64,000 bases of DNA from Filomicrobium sp033765285 (GCA_033765285.1 JANRIE010000010.1:62001-126000), one strand, 5' to 3'; positions 44,062-53,410 are shown, counted from the stretch's first letter. Made by a program: numbers and translations. Notes: generated by a model not told the origin, from the sequence alone.

Positions 44062-46941
44062 GTGTTCAATCGTTGCGGTGTCCTGGTCCTGATGCTCAGC
44101 TTTGGCTTCGGGTTGGCGTGCGACCGCCCGGCTACCGCGCAAGATTCCGTCTCGACGTTCAAGGTCAATCCGCCCGGCGTGCTGCGCGACAAGTGGGGTG
44201 ACGGCATCAGGGAGAACAAGCTCTACGCGGAGGGCATGACATTCCCCGTGCGGGCTCCCACGACACTGAACTCGCAAGTCCGTGGCAAAGGCGGCATGTT
44301 CAATCCCGGCAACCAGTGCGCTGCCGAGAATTACAACGAAGTGTGGTGGGACACCTACTGCGAGAAGCGTGGCGCGAGCGGGCGCCTTTCGATTTGCAGC
44401 AGCGGAGCCATCCACCAGGGGCTCGATATCCGCGGTGGTACGGTGGAAACGTGCGAGCGCTACAAGAGCCGTCACGAGACCTACGTCGAGGCCGTCGCCA
44501 CCTATGACGGCCGGATCGTCAAGATCGGCTCGTTCTCGGTCGACCTCGAGACCGACCGACACGGAAGCTTTCGCTATCTTCACCTCGACATGAAGCGGCT
44601 CCAGGTGGGCCGGGGCGATCGTGTCAGGGCCGGCCAGACGCTGGGTTACATCGCGAGCGATTTCGGCAAAGCCGGCAAGAACCAGACAACCCAGCATCTG
44701 CATCTGGAACACCGCGTCGTTCTCAACGGCGCGCCGCCGCGTCGCGGGTTCAAGCCCGTACCGCTTTATTGTGACATGGTGGCCGCCTACGAGCGGACCG
44801 GGCGCAAGGCGATCCCGGTCGGTGACGGACTGCACTGCCGGATGGGTGGACCGGGTGCGGCACCGCCACCGGGCGGAGATGCTGGACCCGTTGCGGGAAC
44901 GACCTCCGGCGCCGGTGCCTCGCGCTACGCCAGCTTGTGGACCCATCGCGGATCGACGCTCGGTCTCGTCGCCAGCGGCGCACGCCGGGCGTTCGAATAC
45001 GTGGAGCCGCGGCCGGGATTGCCGCAGATCATCAAGCCCGGCACCGTTCTGTTCGATGGCACGACGAGCGGCGACCGGTACAGCGGCCGCGCCTTCGAAC
45101 ACTCCGAACGGTGCGGAGCCCAGTCCTTCGACGTGGCCGGCCCGATCGAAAATGGTCGAGAGCGGGTGGTGCTGAAGGGCCAGCGCCCGATCCCCGGCGC
45201 GCACGCGTGTGAGCCAGACCGCTTCTCGCCGGACACGCTGGTGTTCAATTTCTCCAGAGCTCTCGGCCCGCCTGCGCCGCAACCGGTGCCACCTGGAGGT
45301 CCTGCTGGTGGGACTGCCACCGGGCCCGCCGCAGGACCTGCGGGATCACCCGTCACGGCGTCTGGCCAGATCATCAAGACATGCACGCGCGACACCTGCG
45401 TCGATCGCAACGCCTTCGTCGCCAAGTACGCCGACCTTTACCGGCGGGAACAGCGCAAGCCACTCAATGTTTATCAGGAGGCGGCACTCAATGCCGTGAT
45501 CAACGTCTGGGATACCACACCTGACCTCGTCAATTACAAGCGGCTCGCCTATATCCTGGCGACCGTTTATCACGAATCTTTCCACCTCATTTATCCGATC
45601 CGCGAGTGCAAATGCGTCAAAGACGAGGGCTCGGTCGCCTGCGTGCGCAAGCTGCATGCGCGTGGGATAGCTTCGGCTTATCACCGTCGCCATCAGCGGA
45701 CGCATCACTCGTATTACGGGCGCGGACAAACGCAGCTCACACTCGACGTCAATTTCAGCAAGATCACCGATAATCTCGGATTGCGCGCGAAGGGCGTCGA
45801 TCTGTTCGCCGTTCCGGATGCCGCACTCCAATTGGACATTTCGGCCATGAATGCGGTGCTCGGCCTTTATCGTGGCTGGTACCGGGGCCGCCACCGGCTG
45901 GCCGCGAACGACTTTCTCACCCCGCTCGACTGGATCAGGGCTCGGGACGTTCTCATCGCGCAGCGACGGCACGCCGATCGGGTCGCGGCGCACGGGCAGG
46001 CTATTTATAAGATCCTGGCACAAAACGGGATGCTGATCTCACGCGCCGCCTTCGAGGCCAAGTACGTCAAGCCGGCCGCGGCGGCTGCCGGGCCGTCGGA
46101 GCCTGTCGTGCCTGCTGCGCCGGTTGAACCACTCCCGCCACCTGCGCCTGTCGCGCCCGCAAAACCGGACCCGCCGGTACAAGTGACAGCGCCGCCGTCG
46201 CCGGACACCGTTGCAGCGCCAGCTTCACCGTCGGCGTCTTCGCCCACAGGGCCGTCGCCGGCTGCTCCAATCCGCCCCCCAGCCCTGGCGAAAATCGCGT
46301 CGGAGGCGGCACAGCTTGCCAAGGCGACTGCCGATCTGCGCGTGCTCGCCGATGATCTCGACAAACGCGCTTCGATCCTGAACGCACGCATCAACGACCT
46401 GATCGAGGACCAGCAGGCCGCCGGGACCGGCCAGCCGACCGCCAATGCCGTGCAGCGGCGTGCGATCACCCCGGACGCGGGTTCGGCCGCGCCGGTCAGC
46501 GCCAAGAGCGCAAACATCGCGGATGGCGTGCTCGACCCGACCGTCGATTTCAAAACCAAATGGCCGCAGTCTCACAAGCAGTTACCGAATTGGTGTGACG
46601 ACACTCCCGCCGACAGGAAAGCCACGCGCAAGCTGCTATCGGCGAGCGATCCGGAGGATAAGGAACTTCTGGACCGCTACACGGTGGCGGTCCTGACGCC
46701 CGACAGCCGCAGCGCAACCGGTCGTTCCAAATCGTTGGACGCTGATGATGGGGTCGATTTGCAGATCCGTATCGGCGCGCGGTCGCCACAGCGGGTCGGA
46801 GCCGAGGGACAGCCGCCGGGGCAGAAGGCTGCCGGCGGCGGCGACCAACAATCAGGCGCGGCCTTCTGGACCTTGCCGCTGCTGCCGGTTGCAAAAGGTG
46901 ACGTCCGCACCCTCGCGCCACGCCGGGTGGAGGTGCCCTGA
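44062..46941 (+). CDS. secreted bifunctional cell-wall hydrolase: M23-like peptidase plus GH19-like lysozyme/chitinase domain
   Basis: 959 residues from a GTG at 44062 with AGGAGG six bases upstream; an ATG at 44047 would add five residues. A signal peptide of about 27 residues is followed by an M23/LytM-like domain (30-275). Its zinc motifs are HQGLD (His118, Asp122) and HLH (His212, His214), with several paired Cys. A Gly/Pro-rich link leads to a beta segment (295-410) and then a GH19-like domain (440-650) with LAYILATVYHESFHL (Glu505 as likely acid) and YYGRGQTQLTLDVNFSKITDNLG. The rest is a Pro-rich stretch, a coiled coil (ALAKIASEAAQLAKATADLRVLADDLDKRASILN) and a C-terminal tail. It should cut both peptide and glycan strands of peptidoglycan. 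The first domain is closely related to that of the M23-caspase protein at 51497. Confidence 0.85.
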   Translation: MFNRCGVLVLMLSFGFGLACDRPATAQDSVSTFKVNPPGVLRDKWGDGIRENKLYAEGMTFPVRAPTTLNSQVRGKGGMFNPGNQCAAENYNEVWWDTYCEKRGASGRLSICSSGAIHQGLDIRGGTVETCERYKSRHETYVEAVATYDGRIVKIGSFSVDLETDRHGSFRYLHLDMKRLQVGRGDRVRAGQTLGYIASDFGKAGKNQTTQHLHLEHRVVLNGAPPRRGFKPVPLYCDMVAAYERTGRKAIPVGDGLHCRMGGPGAAPPPGGDAGPVAGTTSGAGASRYASLWTHRGSTLGLVASGARRAFEYVEPRPGLPQIIKPGTVLFDGTTSGDRYSGRAFEHSERCGAQSFDVAGPIENGRERVVLKGQRPIPGAHACEPDRFSPDTLVFNFSRALGPPAPQPVPPGGPAGGTATGPAAGPAGSPVTASGQIIKTCTRDTCVDRNAFVAKYADLYRREQRKPLNVYQEAALNAVINVWDTTPDLVNYKRLAYILATVYHESFHLIYPIRECKCVKDEGSVACVRKLHARGIASAYHRRHQRTHHSYYGRGQTQLTLDVNFSKITDNLGLRAKGVDLFAVPDAALQLDISAMNAVLGLYRGWYRGRHRLAANDFLTPLDWIRARDVLIAQRRHADRVAAHGQAIYKILAQNGMLISRAAFEAKYVKPAAAAAGPSEPVVPAAPVEPLPPPAPVAPAKPDPPVQVTAPPSPDTVAAPASPSASSPTGPSPAAPIRPPALAKIASEAAQLAKATADLRVLADDLDKRASILNARINDLIEDQQAAGTGQPTANAVQRRAITPDAGSAAPVSAKSANIADGVLDPTVDFKTKWPQSHKQLPNWCDDTPADRKATRKLLSASDPEDKELLDRYTVAVLTPDSRSATGRSKSLDADDGVDLQIRIGARSPQRVGAEGQPPGQKAAGGGDQQSGAAFWTLPLLPVAKGDVRTLAPRRVEVP

Positions 46942-47102
46942 GGTACGACGACGGCTGCCCATAGACGGTCGGCGGCGCAGGTCGTTGCCCCAACTTGGCG
47001 ATGCCCAGGGTGTCGGTGCCCATGGTGTCGGTGCTTGAAGCAGAGACGTAGCAGCGGACCGCGGCGCAAGCGCAGCGGTCGTGGCGAGGGGAGCGTGACG
47101 TG

Positions 47103-47735
47103 ATGAGAGCAGTTTCGAGGTTTGGTTCCGGCGGCGCGAGCAGGCTCGCCGTGCTACTGCTGGCGGGGCTCCTGGCGCATGCCGGCAGCACCAGCGTCGC
47201 GCACGCGCAGGACAAGATCTCGCTGGAGATCGACAAGCGCCTGGGCGTGCAGGCCGGTGCCGGTGCTGGAGCGGCCGTCGAGAAATTCGCCCGATCGAGC
47301 CTTATCTGCCTCGACCTGAAGGTCCGGCTCGACGGGCGCGATCCCGAGGCACTGCGCCGTTCTGCCGAGGAGGAGAACCCTTACGCGGTCAGTCGCGACC
47401 TGGTCCCGTGTGGTCCGCAGGCGACGGGTCAACTCACCATGGGGCCGGGTGTCGAATACTATCTCATGGCCGAGGGGGGCGGCGGCAGCGGGGCCCGCGT
47501 CGACCTGTCGATCTATCCCGGCACGCGCACCGAACACATCGTCAACGACGTGTCGTGCGATTTCGATGCGGACGGCACCACCGCGAGCTTTCGGGCGCGT
47601 GGTCTCTACCGGCCGATGACCAACCGCTACGCGGACGTCGATGTCAACGGCAACGCGACCGGGGGGGCGGTCGTGTCGGTTCAATTGAGGCCGGTCGTTC
47701 CAACACGCGCAGATCTCACGGCCTGCGCGCCGTAG
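47103..47735 (+). CDS. secreted hypothetical protein between the hydrolase and trypsin genes
   Basis: 210 residues from the ATG at 47103 (a GTG directly before it is the alternative). A signal peptide (SRLAVLLLAGLLAHAGSTSVAHAQ) precedes a beta-rich domain with Cys in SSLICLDLKV, DLVPCGPQ, NDVSCDF and DLTACAP, probably two disulfides. Not recognised. It lies 15 bp before the trypsin-like gene, suggesting a chaperone, inhibitor or partner of that protease, which is only inference. Confidence 0.68.
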   Translation: MRAVSRFGSGGASRLAVLLLAGLLAHAGSTSVAHAQDKISLEIDKRLGVQAGAGAGAAVEKFARSSLICLDLKVRLDGRDPEALRRSAEEENPYAVSRDLVPCGPQATGQLTMGPGVEYYLMAEGGGGSGARVDLSIYPGTRTEHIVNDVSCDFDADGTTASFRARGLYRPMTNRYADVDVNGNATGGAVVSVQLRPVVPTRADLTACAP

Positions 47736-47750
47736 CCAAGGGGGCATGAC

Positions 47751-49007
47751 ATGGTCGGTGATGGGTGGGCCGCCATACGGCGGCAGGGGCTCGTATGCGT
47801 GGCGGCCACCGTCGCGGTGATCGCTGGTGCGGTCGGACCGGCGCGGGGCCAAGACGAGGAGGCCTGCCGTGTCGTCGAGGAATTCGGGCTCGAGAATGTC
47901 CCCAACGCGGCAGAGCTCGACGTGGTGAAACGCTGCCGGAGAGGTCAGTCCAGGCCGCGCTCCCGCAGCATCAGCGGCCAGAAATCAGCGCTGCAACCGA
48001 GCGCGGTCGACCTCGAAGCCGCGCGCAAAGAGCGGATCGAGGAGACGTACAACCGGGGACGCCGCAAGCCGCGCGCGATCTATGGGCGCGATGACCGCTA
48101 TGAAGCTGAAGAGGCGGCGCGGCTCCTGTTCCCACAGCCTGGACAGGCGGAGGCGCTGCGCAAGGCCATCCGCGCGACGGCGATCCTGACGAACCGAAAC
48201 CGGCTCGATCGTGCAACCGCCGAGGCCGGCGCGGGCAACGGGCCGGCGCGGTCACTGAAGCTCGACGACTACAAGATCGACACCTACGGATTTGGCCCTC
48301 TTCCCCTGTGCAAGGGACAGAAATTCGCCGATCAGCAGACCGGCGGTGACTGCACGGCGTTTCTCGTGGCCCCTGACGTGGTGGCAACGGCGGGTCATTG
48401 CGTCGGTTGGGTCGACGTCGACGAGGCCGACAGTTCGCGCAACAAGTACTCCGTCGTTTTTGGGTTCGAAATGCGCAATGGCGCGCCGCGCGCGGTCATT
48501 CCGGAGGACGAGATTTTCGAGGTTGCGCGCATCCGCGAATTGTCTGACCCGGATCAGGGCCAGCCGGACTTCGCACTGCTGCAACTCGACCGTCCGGTGC
48601 CGCCGGAAATCGCCGAGCCCTTGCTGTTGCCGGGTGAAGCCGGCCGGATCGTCGGGATCGGCGATCGGTTGGCTCTGATCGGGCATCCATCCGGACTGCC
48701 GAAGAAGGTCAGTCTCCTCGAGAAGAGCCGGATCATGGAGGTGACCGGCGACGGCGCGTTCAAGGCCCAACTCAACGCCTTTCATGGCAACTCGGGCTCG
48801 CCCGTCGTGCTGTTTGACCGGCCGGATGTGGTCGCCGGAATTCTCGTCAAAGGTCAGAGTGATTTCGAAACCGATCCGGGCAGTCGGGATCAGCCGGCGT
48901 GCGTGCGCTACCAGGTCTATCGCGATACCGGCGATCAGATGTGCGGTCGCGAGCGGTGCGCGGAAACATCCACCAACGCGACGCTGCTGGAGCCGTACCT
49001 GCGCTGA
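47751..49007 (+). CDS. secreted trypsin-like serine protease
   Basis: 418 residues with a signal peptide ending near ARGQ (about 34). A pro-like region of 150 residues, rich in Arg and Glu, follows. The chymotrypsin-fold domain has the full triad: VATAGHCVG (His216), PDFALLQLD (Asp273) and FHGNSGSPVV (Ser348). TAFLVAPDVVATAGHC and IGHPSGLPKK resemble the V8/glutamyl-endopeptidase branch. Four to six Cys near the N- and C-termini suggest disulfides. The last gene of a plus-strand series from 43319; it faces the convergent alpha/beta hydrolase across repeat copy A. Confidence 0.9.
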   Translation: MVGDGWAAIRRQGLVCVAATVAVIAGAVGPARGQDEEACRVVEEFGLENVPNAAELDVVKRCRRGQSRPRSRSISGQKSALQPSAVDLEAARKERIEETYNRGRRKPRAIYGRDDRYEAEEAARLLFPQPGQAEALRKAIRATAILTNRNRLDRATAEAGAGNGPARSLKLDDYKIDTYGFGPLPLCKGQKFADQQTGGDCTAFLVAPDVVATAGHCVGWVDVDEADSSRNKYSVVFGFEMRNGAPRAVIPEDEIFEVARIRELSDPDQGQPDFALLQLDRPVPPEIAEPLLLPGEAGRIVGIGDRLALIGHPSGLPKKVSLLEKSRIMEVTGDGAFKAQLNAFHGNSGSPVVLFDRPDVVAGILVKGQSDFETDPGSRDQPACVRYQVYRDTGDQMCGRERCAETSTNATLLEPYLR

Positions 49008-49094
49008 CGGACCGCATCGGCGGCGTGCCGCGTGCCGCCGACGGGACAGCTTCCCGCGGGACCAAACGACCGAGCCGCCGCCGCCGCTCGTGTT

Positions 49095-49247
49095 CCGGCT
49101 CCGACACTTGGTTCCCTTTGCACCACCTGATCGACCAAGTGTCTGAGCCAAAACGAACACTAGTAACTTTCTGATCCAAGTGTTGCTTTTGTCACTGACG
49201 CTTGGCATGAGACCGTGCAGCAGCTCGGCACCAAGCGTCTGTGACGC
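49095..49247 (+). repeat. double-hairpin dispersed repeat, copy A
   Basis: 153 bp between the convergent trypsin-like and alpha/beta-hydrolase genes. Hairpin 1 (49095-49150) has arms GGCTCCGACACTTGGTT and GACCAAGTGTCTGAGCC. A linker with ACTAGTAACTTTCTGAT follows, then hairpin 2 (49191-49247) with arms GTCACTGACGCTTGG and CCAAGCGTCTGTGAC. The same 153-bp structure occurs inverted at 23078-23230, also between convergent genes. Confidence 0.78.
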
Positions 49248-49269
49248 AATACGAGTGCAGCGCAGTTGT

Positions 49270-51219
49270 TCACCTGTCTTGCGGCGCTGGGCGCAGTCGC
49301 CAGAACGGACCGGCGCGTGCCTTGATCTCCTCGAAGGTATTCGCCACGCGTTTGCTCGGCGGGTGCGATCCGGTCCGGAACAGGAGCGCGATGTCAGCCA
49401 GCAGATGCCGTCGGTCGGCAAAGTCGGAGTGGTTCAGGCCGAACACGTCGGTGCTCACGGCCGAGGCGTCGATCGAATCGACACCCTGAAGGATCACGGG
49501 CAGTCCGGAACTCGGGATGTAGCCCGCCGGCAACTTGCCGAGGGACAACTTGCCCGAGACGTTCAACGCCTTGTCTTTCGACGATGCGTACAGCGTGATG
49601 CCGTCGGCATGTGGGACGAGTTCCCGGGCGATTCGCTCGAAGTTTTCGCGCGTCACATCGGGCGAAGCGAACACGATCTCGTTGAAGCGCAGCGAAGGGT
49701 CGTCGGGCCGCAGGCCTCGCGTCATGTCGCGCAGCACCTCGGTCAACAGGTGGCCGCCCATGCTGTGGGCGATGAGGTGGATCTTGGTGGCACCCGAGCG
49801 CCGGCGCACCATATCGAGGTAATTGGCCAAGTGATCGCGAGCGCCGAGCACCTGGTTCTTGTCGTGGACATAGCCCAGAACGCTGCCGAGCGAAGGCCAG
49901 GAATATACGCACGCCGCCCCGTCGAAGCCGGTATCGTAGGCGATCTGCGCGGCGCGGAAGAGGGCATCGTCGAAGCTCACGTTGTAGCCGTGGACAAAGA
50001 CGACGGCCTCGTTGCGGAACTCCTTTGCCGAGGCCAGCCGGCGCTTGATGCCGGCGATCAACTCGTCCTCGGACATGGTGTCGACCGCTTTGATGGTGAA
50101 ATGGCGGGTGACGTTTTCTTTCTCGACCAAGGACACGGTGGTGACGAGCAGGTTCCAGCCGGGTCGCGTGATCACGCCCCGCTCGCGATCCTCGCGCGTG
50201 GGAACTGTGACGATCGCGGTTCCGAGCGTCAGAGTGTCGGCCGCGCGGCCGGAGAAGGTGGCCAGCTTGCGACCGCCCTTGTCGCGGTCTTTCTCGCGCT
50301 GACGATCCGTACCGAAGAAAACGGGCACCTCGACGAAGGAGGCATCGGCGACCGGCGGCTCCAGCTTCTTGGGTCGCACCGAGCGGCGTTTGGCTTTCTT
50401 CTGGCCGTCCGGGGCCTTGGCTTCGATGTCCAAGCCGACGCGCGATCCACTCGCCGGGTGCGGGCGATAGGTGAGGCGCACCGCCTGCATGGCACCGCTG
50501 GGGATCGACAGCCAGCGGGTCGCCGAGCCACTGGCAATCTCCTCGTCGATGGCGAGGGTCTCGAGGCGTCCGTCCAGATAAACCACGATCGCGGATAAGA
50601 TGCGGATCTGGCCATCCCTCGCCCGGATGCGGACCTCTGAGATGGTGGGCGACGCGTTGGTGATCGGCACGACGTCGCGGTCGACCGAGAGGGAGACGTC
50701 GGCGGTTGCGATGACGTCGGCGGCCGCCTCGCCTGTCGCTGTTTCTCCGGCCGCGTCGGTCTCGGCCGGTGGCTCACTGGCTCCCTCCGCCGCCACGCGC
50801 CGGACGGCGGCACCGGCGTCGGACTGAAGACCGTACACCAGCACCCGGCTCGGCTCTTTCGGTCCGCCCTTGGCAAAAACGATCTCGACCTCGTCGATGA
50901 AACGGGCCTCGGCCTCGTCGCGCTCGTCTATGGGGCGCGTGCGCTCTGGCGGGGCCAGCGAAAAGGCGCGGTCGTGATAATAGGCCTGACCGTTCGAATA
51001 GCCGACGGTCACGCGCTCGATGTCGACCTTGCCGGCACTCGCATCGAGGCGAACCGCTTTGCTGAGGCCGTGCACCTTGGTCAGATCGAGGCGTGTGGTT
51101 TCGGTGCCTGTCTGCACGATGATCTCGCCCAGGCGCACCCAAGTACCGCGGGCGCCAGCCGGAGCCGCAGCGAGGGCGAGCAGGAATACGCTCACGACAA
51201 GCGCCAGGGCGCTGCGCAT
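49270..51219 (-). CDS. secreted alpha/beta hydrolase (DUF900 family)
   Basis: 649 residues from the ATG at 51219 with AAGGAGG nine bases upstream; the longer frame to 51408 adds 63 residues lacking signal character. Signal peptide of about 22 residues (SALALVVSVFLLALAAAPAGARG). Residues 25-330 are beta-rich and unrecognised, with an acidic Ala/Glu-rich insert. The C-terminal part is DUF900: VEVPVFFGTDRQREK, EAVVFVHGYNVSFDDALFRAAQIAYDTGF, YSWPSLGSVLGYVHDK and LIAHSMGGHLLTEVL with nucleophile Ser486. An esterase or lipase-type activity in the periplasm is expected. It is divergent from the M23-caspase gene and shares its 277-bp promoter region. Confidence 0.88.
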   Translation of the reverse strand: MRSALALVVSVFLLALAAAPAGARGTWVRLGEIIVQTGTETTRLDLTKVHGLSKAVRLDASAGKVDIERVTVGYSNGQAYYHDRAFSLAPPERTRPIDERDEAEARFIDEVEIVFAKGGPKEPSRVLVYGLQSDAGAAVRRVAAEGASEPPAETDAAGETATGEAAADVIATADVSLSVDRDVVPITNASPTISEVRIRARDGQIRILSAIVVYLDGRLETLAIDEEIASGSATRWLSIPSGAMQAVRLTYRPHPASGSRVGLDIEAKAPDGQKKAKRRSVRPKKLEPPVADASFVEVPVFFGTDRQREKDRDKGGRKLATFSGRAADTLTLGTAIVTVPTREDRERGVITRPGWNLLVTTVSLVEKENVTRHFTIKAVDTMSEDELIAGIKRRLASAKEFRNEAVVFVHGYNVSFDDALFRAAQIAYDTGFDGAACVYSWPSLGSVLGYVHDKNQVLGARDHLANYLDMVRRRSGATKIHLIAHSMGGHLLTEVLRDMTRGLRPDDPSLRFNEIVFASPDVTRENFERIARELVPHADGITLYASSKDKALNVSGKLSLGKLPAGYIPSSGLPVILQGVDSIDASAVSTDVFGLNHSDFADRRHLLADIALLFRTGSHPPSKRVANTFEEIKARAGPFWRLRPAPQDR

Positions 51220-51432
51220 CGGGGGCCTCCTTGAGCTGCAATCGAATAATTCCGGTGCCGCCGCGGCTCCGGTCAACGGCAAATGTTTGGCAGGCCCGCA
51301 TGACAGACGTTCAGGGCCTCCCCGCCTGATGCGGAGTATCGACCGGGTGCAGCCGGGAGGCAAGGACTGGAATTGCGTCGGAAGGGGTTTGGTCCAAACG
51401 TGAACCAATCCTTGGACTGTGATACTGTATAG

Positions 51433-51447
51433 CGAAATCGAATTTCG
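51433..51447. promoter_or_regulatory. inverted repeat CGAAAT-CGA-ATTTCG in the divergent hydrolase/caspase promoter region
   Basis: Perfect 6-bp arms around a 3-base centre, 50 bp before the M23-caspase start. Just upstream (51415-51431) lies TTGGAC and a TGTATA-like stretch that could be promoter elements. The repeat is well placed to act as an operator, but no cognate regulator is encoded next to it. Confidence 0.32.
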
Positions 51448-51496
51448 TGGTCCCGTTCAATATTGGAAACTCGTCGATTGATGGAGGCGTGGCGTG

Positions 51497-53410
51497 ATGC
51501 GTACGGCTGTGTTTGCTGGGCTTGCCCTATGTGTCGTGTGGCCGTCCGTGGCCGGATCGCAATCGGTTGATACTGGGGCGGCGGCCGACGTCCTGGCTCC
51601 GCCCGCGGGTGCCGGGGCTCAACCGGTTGCACTCGAACTCCCGCAGATCGGACCCAATGAATTCCTCGTCCATCCGCCGGGCGTGCTGCAGGATCCGAAA
51701 GCCAAGGGCGTTGCCGAGTACAAGGGGTATGCGCCGGGGATGCGGTTTCCGATCGGGACGTATCCGGCGTACGCGAATTCGCAGATTTTCGGTGCGGGTG
51801 GCACCAATGGCCCGACGGGAAATCAGTGTGACGACGCAAACTTCAAGCCCGAATGGTGGGACAACTTCTGCGAGACCCGAGGTTTCAATGTGCCGCTTTG
51901 CCCAAGTGGCAAAGGGCATCAGGGCGTGGATCTTCGGGCCGGGAGCCCGGTTTTGTGCAAGCTGATGCAAGCTGGTCAGAAGAATCTCGTGCCTGTCGTC
52001 GCAGTCTATAGTGGGACGATCAAGAAGGCCGATCCAGGGTCGCTCATTCTGGAAACGAGTGGATATGGTGATTTTGTCTATTTGCAGATGGATTTGGCTC
52101 CCGAGATTACAGGTGTCAGTCAAGGTAGTAGTGTCAAAGCTGGACAGGTGATCGGCTACCTCAGCAATTTGATGCAGGGAAAACCCGTTACGACGTTTCA
52201 CCTGCATTTCGAGCATCGGATGACTATCGACGGACGCGGGCGGGTTTCTGTTCCGGTCTACTGCGATCTCGTCCTGGCTTATGAACGCGACAAGGGGTAT
52301 CGGGCCATCATGGTCGATGGCGGGCAGCGCTGTGGGGAGGCCGGCTTTTCTATCACGGTTCCCGCCGACCTTCTGACGACGATACAGCCAGGCGCGGAGA
52401 TCACACTCAACGGCATCAAGCGCTCGGTGATGGAGGTCAAGCCGGCCGACAAGTCGATCATGCTGACGGGGACCGAGGATGCCCTGCTCGACGGGCTCAA
52501 CAGCCTAAAAAAGGACCTCGTCGCCGACGGTGCCATTTATCGCTTCTTCAAGGAGAAAGGCGGCCAGACGGTCGAACCCTTCGCCGACCCTTATGGTCCG
52601 AGCCATGCCGTCATCGCAGCCATCGACGATTACGACCGGGTCAATGATCCTGAAAAGCGCGGGCCGACGGGATATCGCTCCCTGACGGGTATGGTCGCCA
52701 GTGCCGAAAAACTCAAGAGTGAGCTTATCCGCCACGGTTTCAAGTTGGAGAACATCGTCACGCTTCATAATGAGAAGGCGACATCCAGGGCGATCGAGGA
52801 TGCACTTGCTGAATTCCATGCTGGCGGCGCGGCGGAAAATGCCGACCGCGTGCTGTTCTATTTCGGTGGGCATGGCGACGGCAAGGATGGCAACGGACAC
52901 CTCGTGACCTACGACTACGAGCCGAGGCGGCCGACGCGGACGTCGTTTCCCATGTCGCGGTTCGTCTCCGAGCAATTCCCGTTCATCAAGGCCAAGCACA
53001 TGCTGGTCGCGCTCGACACTTGTAGCTCGGGGATGGCGCTCCAGGGCATGTTCACCCTCGACAAGGAGAAGACCGAGGCCGATCTGAAAAGCGAAATCGT
53101 CCGGCTCGCGACGCTCGAAGGCGAGACCCGCGACAGGGCACGCAACATGATCGTCGCGGGCACAGGCGATCAGAAGGCGCTGTGGGAGGAGGAGGGCGGG
53201 CTGTTCACCAAGGCACTCGTCGACGCACTGAGCGGTCAGGCCGACTTCATCGGAGACGGCATCATCCAATTCGACGAACTGAGCCTGTACGTGACGCGCG
53301 CGGTGCGGGAGGCCGCCAAGCGGCGCGGCCTGCAACAGGACCCGCGCGCCTTCGTGGCAACTGGCTTCGGTCAGGGCAAGGTGCTGTTCCTGTCACCGGA
53401 GCGGCAGTAG
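51497..53410 (+). CDS. secreted M23-like - caspase (C14) fusion protein
   Basis: 637 residues from the ATG at 51497 with GGAGG nine bases upstream (GTG at 51494 is also possible). A signal peptide (about 1-22) is followed by an M23/LytM-like domain with HQGVD (His141, Asp145) and HLH (His235, His237), and by the same Cys-rich lead as the M23-GH19 protein (PPGVLxD, NSQ, NQC, W-W-D-x-x-C-E-x-R-G). Residues 285-350 form a linker. The caspase domain (365-630) has HAVIAAIDDYDR, FYFGGHGDG (His459) and LVALDTCSSGM (Cys509). The M23 part contains stretches of about 47-48% G+C (52021-52140), lower than the caspase half. Joining a peptidoglycan-type module with a caspase suggests a wall-located protease; no such fusion is familiar to me. 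Confidence 0.88.
   Translation: MRTAVFAGLALCVVWPSVAGSQSVDTGAAADVLAPPAGAGAQPVALELPQIGPNEFLVHPPGVLQDPKAKGVAEYKGYAPGMRFPIGTYPAYANSQIFGAGGTNGPTGNQCDDANFKPEWWDNFCETRGFNVPLCPSGKGHQGVDLRAGSPVLCKLMQAGQKNLVPVVAVYSGTIKKADPGSLILETSGYGDFVYLQMDLAPEITGVSQGSSVKAGQVIGYLSNLMQGKPVTTFHLHFEHRMTIDGRGRVSVPVYCDLVLAYERDKGYRAIMVDGGQRCGEAGFSITVPADLLTTIQPGAEITLNGIKRSVMEVKPADKSIMLTGTEDALLDGLNSLKKDLVADGAIYRFFKEKGGQTVEPFADPYGPSHAVIAAIDDYDRVNDPEKRGPTGYRSLTGMVASAEKLKSELIRHGFKLENIVTLHNEKATSRAIEDALAEFHAGGAAENADRVLFYFGGHGDGKDGNGHLVTYDYEPRRPTRTSFPMSRFVSEQFPFIKAKHMLVALDTCSSGMALQGMFTLDKEKTEADLKSEIVRLATLEGETRDRARNMIVAGTGDQKALWEEEGGLFTKALVDALSGQADFIGDGIIQFDELSLYVTRAVREAAKRRGLQQDPRAFVATGFGQGKVLFLSPERQ

Noticed and set aside
43876..45282. 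A 468-codon minus-strand frame opposite the M23-GH19 gene
   Set aside because: Antisense to metal-binding and glycosidase motifs; no ribosome-binding site or known domain.
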